The notes under the pieces: generated by a model | Seen by the model: the letters and a program-made list of their open reading frames with translations, nothing else | What the model was told of the DNA's origin: nothing | The model's database searches: none | Program-made: the position numbers and the translations under genes | Assembly (NCBI GenBank): GCA_947446625.1 | Contig: CANFIE010000314.1 | Location: forward strand, 1 to 5,199 | Direction: 5' to 3' | DNA from: Acetobacteraceae bacterium | Lineage (GTDB): Bacteria > Pseudomonadota > Alphaproteobacteria > Acetobacterales > Acetobacteraceae | DNA length: 5,199 bases | Shown: piece by piece, positions 4,301 to 5,199 of the stretch | Position numbering within the stretch: position 1 is the stretch's first letter | How the letters are laid out: the number at the start of each line of letters is the position of its first letter

Positions 4301-5199
4301 AGCATCAGGCTCAGCGGTTCCTCGATGATGCCCTTCAGCACCTGCATGAACTCGGCGCCCAGCGCGCCGTCAATCACGCGGTGGTCCACGCTCAGCGTGC
4401 AGGTCATCACCGTGGCCACGGCCAGGGCGCCATTCTTCACCACCGGGCGCTGCTGCCCGGCGGCCACGGCCAGAATGGCGGCCTGCGGCGGGTTGATGAT
4501 GGCGTTGAACGACGAGACGCCGAACATGCCCATGTTGGAGATGCTGAAGCCGCCGCCCTGGAATTCCTCGGGCTTCAGCTTGCCGGCCTTGGCGCGCGCC
4601 GCCAGGTCCTTCATCTCGTTGCTGATGGCGGCCAGGCCCTTCTGGTCTGCCTTGCGCACAATCGGCGTGATCAGCCCGGTGGGCGTTGCCACCGCCACGC
4701 TGATATCCACGTCGGTGTACTGGATCATCGCCTCGTCGGTCCAGCTGGCATTCACCGCCGGCAGCCGGCGCAGCGCCACGCCCACGGCCTTGATCACCAG
4801 GTCATTCACCGAAAGCTTGAAGGCGCCAGCATCCTTCGGCGACTTGGCGTTGAGCTCGGCGCGCAGGTTCAGCAGCGCGTCGATCTCGATGTCCATGGTG
4901 ACGTAGAAATGCGGAATGGTCTGCTTGCTCTCGCTCAGGCGGCGGGCAATGACCTTGCGGATGCTGGTGTGCGGCACGGTGGTATGCGGCGCGGTAATGG
5001 GCGCGGCCGGGGTACGCGGTGCAGCAGCAGGAGCGGCGACAGCGACGGGCGCGGCGGCGGCACGCGGCTTGTTCAGCGCGGCTTCCACATCGGCCTTCAC
5101 CACGCGGCCCTGCGGCCCGCTGCCCTGCACAGTCGCCAGGTTCAGCCCGGCCTGCGCCGCCATGCGCCGCGCCAGCGGGCTGGCGAAAACATGCGCGCC
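4297..5199 (-). CDS. pdhC: Pyruvate dehydrogenase E2, dihydrolipoamide acetyltransferase, C-terminal part (5' end outside window)
   Basis: E2 is the core of the PDH complex and moves the acetyl group from its lipoyl arm to CoA. The visible 300 residues lack the N-terminal lipoyl domain(s), which lie beyond 5199; the frame stays open to the edge. Residues about 3-42 are the peripheral subunit-binding domain that docks E1/E3 (VFASPLARRMAAQAG, then GSGPQGRVVKADVEAAL). Residues about 45-76 are a flexible Ala/Pro linker. The catalytic domain runs from about 77 (HTSIRKVIARRLSESKQTIPHFYV) to the end, with GGGFSISNMGMFG and the active-site SVDHRVIDGA motif (H273, D277 in this fragment). The PDH rather than 2-oxoglutarate assignment rests on the subunit-binding domain and catalytic motifs, and on the following lpdA and lipA. 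The internal Met at 5163 is not the start, because it falls inside the subunit-binding domain. The gene ends in a 4-nt GTGA overlap with the acetyltransferase gene. Confidence 0.95.
   Translation of the reverse strand, partial: GAHVFASPLARRMAAQAGLNLATVQGSGPQGRVVKADVEAALNKPRAAAAPVAVAAPAAAPRTPAAPITAPHTTVPHTSIRKVIARRLSESKQTIPHFYVTMDIEIDALLNLRAELNAKSPKDAGAFKLSVNDLVIKAVGVALRRLPAVNASWTDEAMIQYTDVDISVAVATPTGLITPIVRKADQKGLAAISNEMKDLAARAKAGKLKPEEFQGGGFSISNMGMFGVSSFNAIINPPQAAILAVAAGQQRPVVKNGALAVATVMTCTLSVDHRVIDGALGAEFMQVLKGIIEEPLSLML

Noticed and set aside
4297..5163. Complete short E2 gene starting at the ATG at 5163
   Set aside because: The frame stays open to the window edge, and the upstream codons complete the subunit-binding domain (VFASPLARR), so the ATG is internal.

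Overview
The window is high-GC DNA with alphaproteobacterial gene content. The best guess is an Acetobacteraceae or Rhodospirillales relative. This rests on the gene order (PDH E2, then E3, lipA and a Coq10/RatA gene), on the residue style of LipA and the E3, and on the DUF4337 gene. The taxonomic call is inference from family resemblance; no search was run.

Layout, left to right. (1) Positions 1-276, minus strand: the first 92 codons of a threonine-aldolase-family PLP enzyme that runs off the left edge. (2) Positions 277-389: a 113-bp divergent intergenic region that must hold the start signals of both flanking genes. (3) Positions 390-956, plus strand: a small DUF4337-type membrane protein of unknown function. 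(4) Positions 957-986: a 30-bp convergent gap filled by a strong GC hairpin. (5) Positions 987-5199, all minus strand: a tightly packed operon segment. Read in transcription order it contains pdhC (E2 of pyruvate dehydrogenase, 5' end outside the window), an SSAT-like GNAT acetyltransferase, lpdA (E3), lipA (lipoyl synthase) and a Coq10/RatA-type START-domain protein.

The operon joins pyruvate oxidation to its own cofactor supply. E2 carries the lipoyl arm, E3 reoxidises it, and LipA inserts the two sulfurs that turn octanoyl-E2 into lipoyl-E2. The last gene resembles ubiquinone-binding Coq10, which would link the operon to the respiratory chain that takes electrons from the NADH produced. 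Junctions are very tight: a GTGA overlap (pdhC/GNAT), 14 nt (GNAT/lpdA), 4 nt (lpdA/lipA) and a TAATG overlap (lipA/coq10-like). This implies one mRNA and probable translational coupling. The promoter is not in the window; it presumably lies upstream of pdhA/pdhB, to the right.

The window is mostly conserved core metabolism, and I see no mobile element, CRISPR array, tRNA, rRNA or clear new system. The least explained elements are the acetyltransferase embedded in the PDH operon and the His-rich DUF4337 membrane protein.
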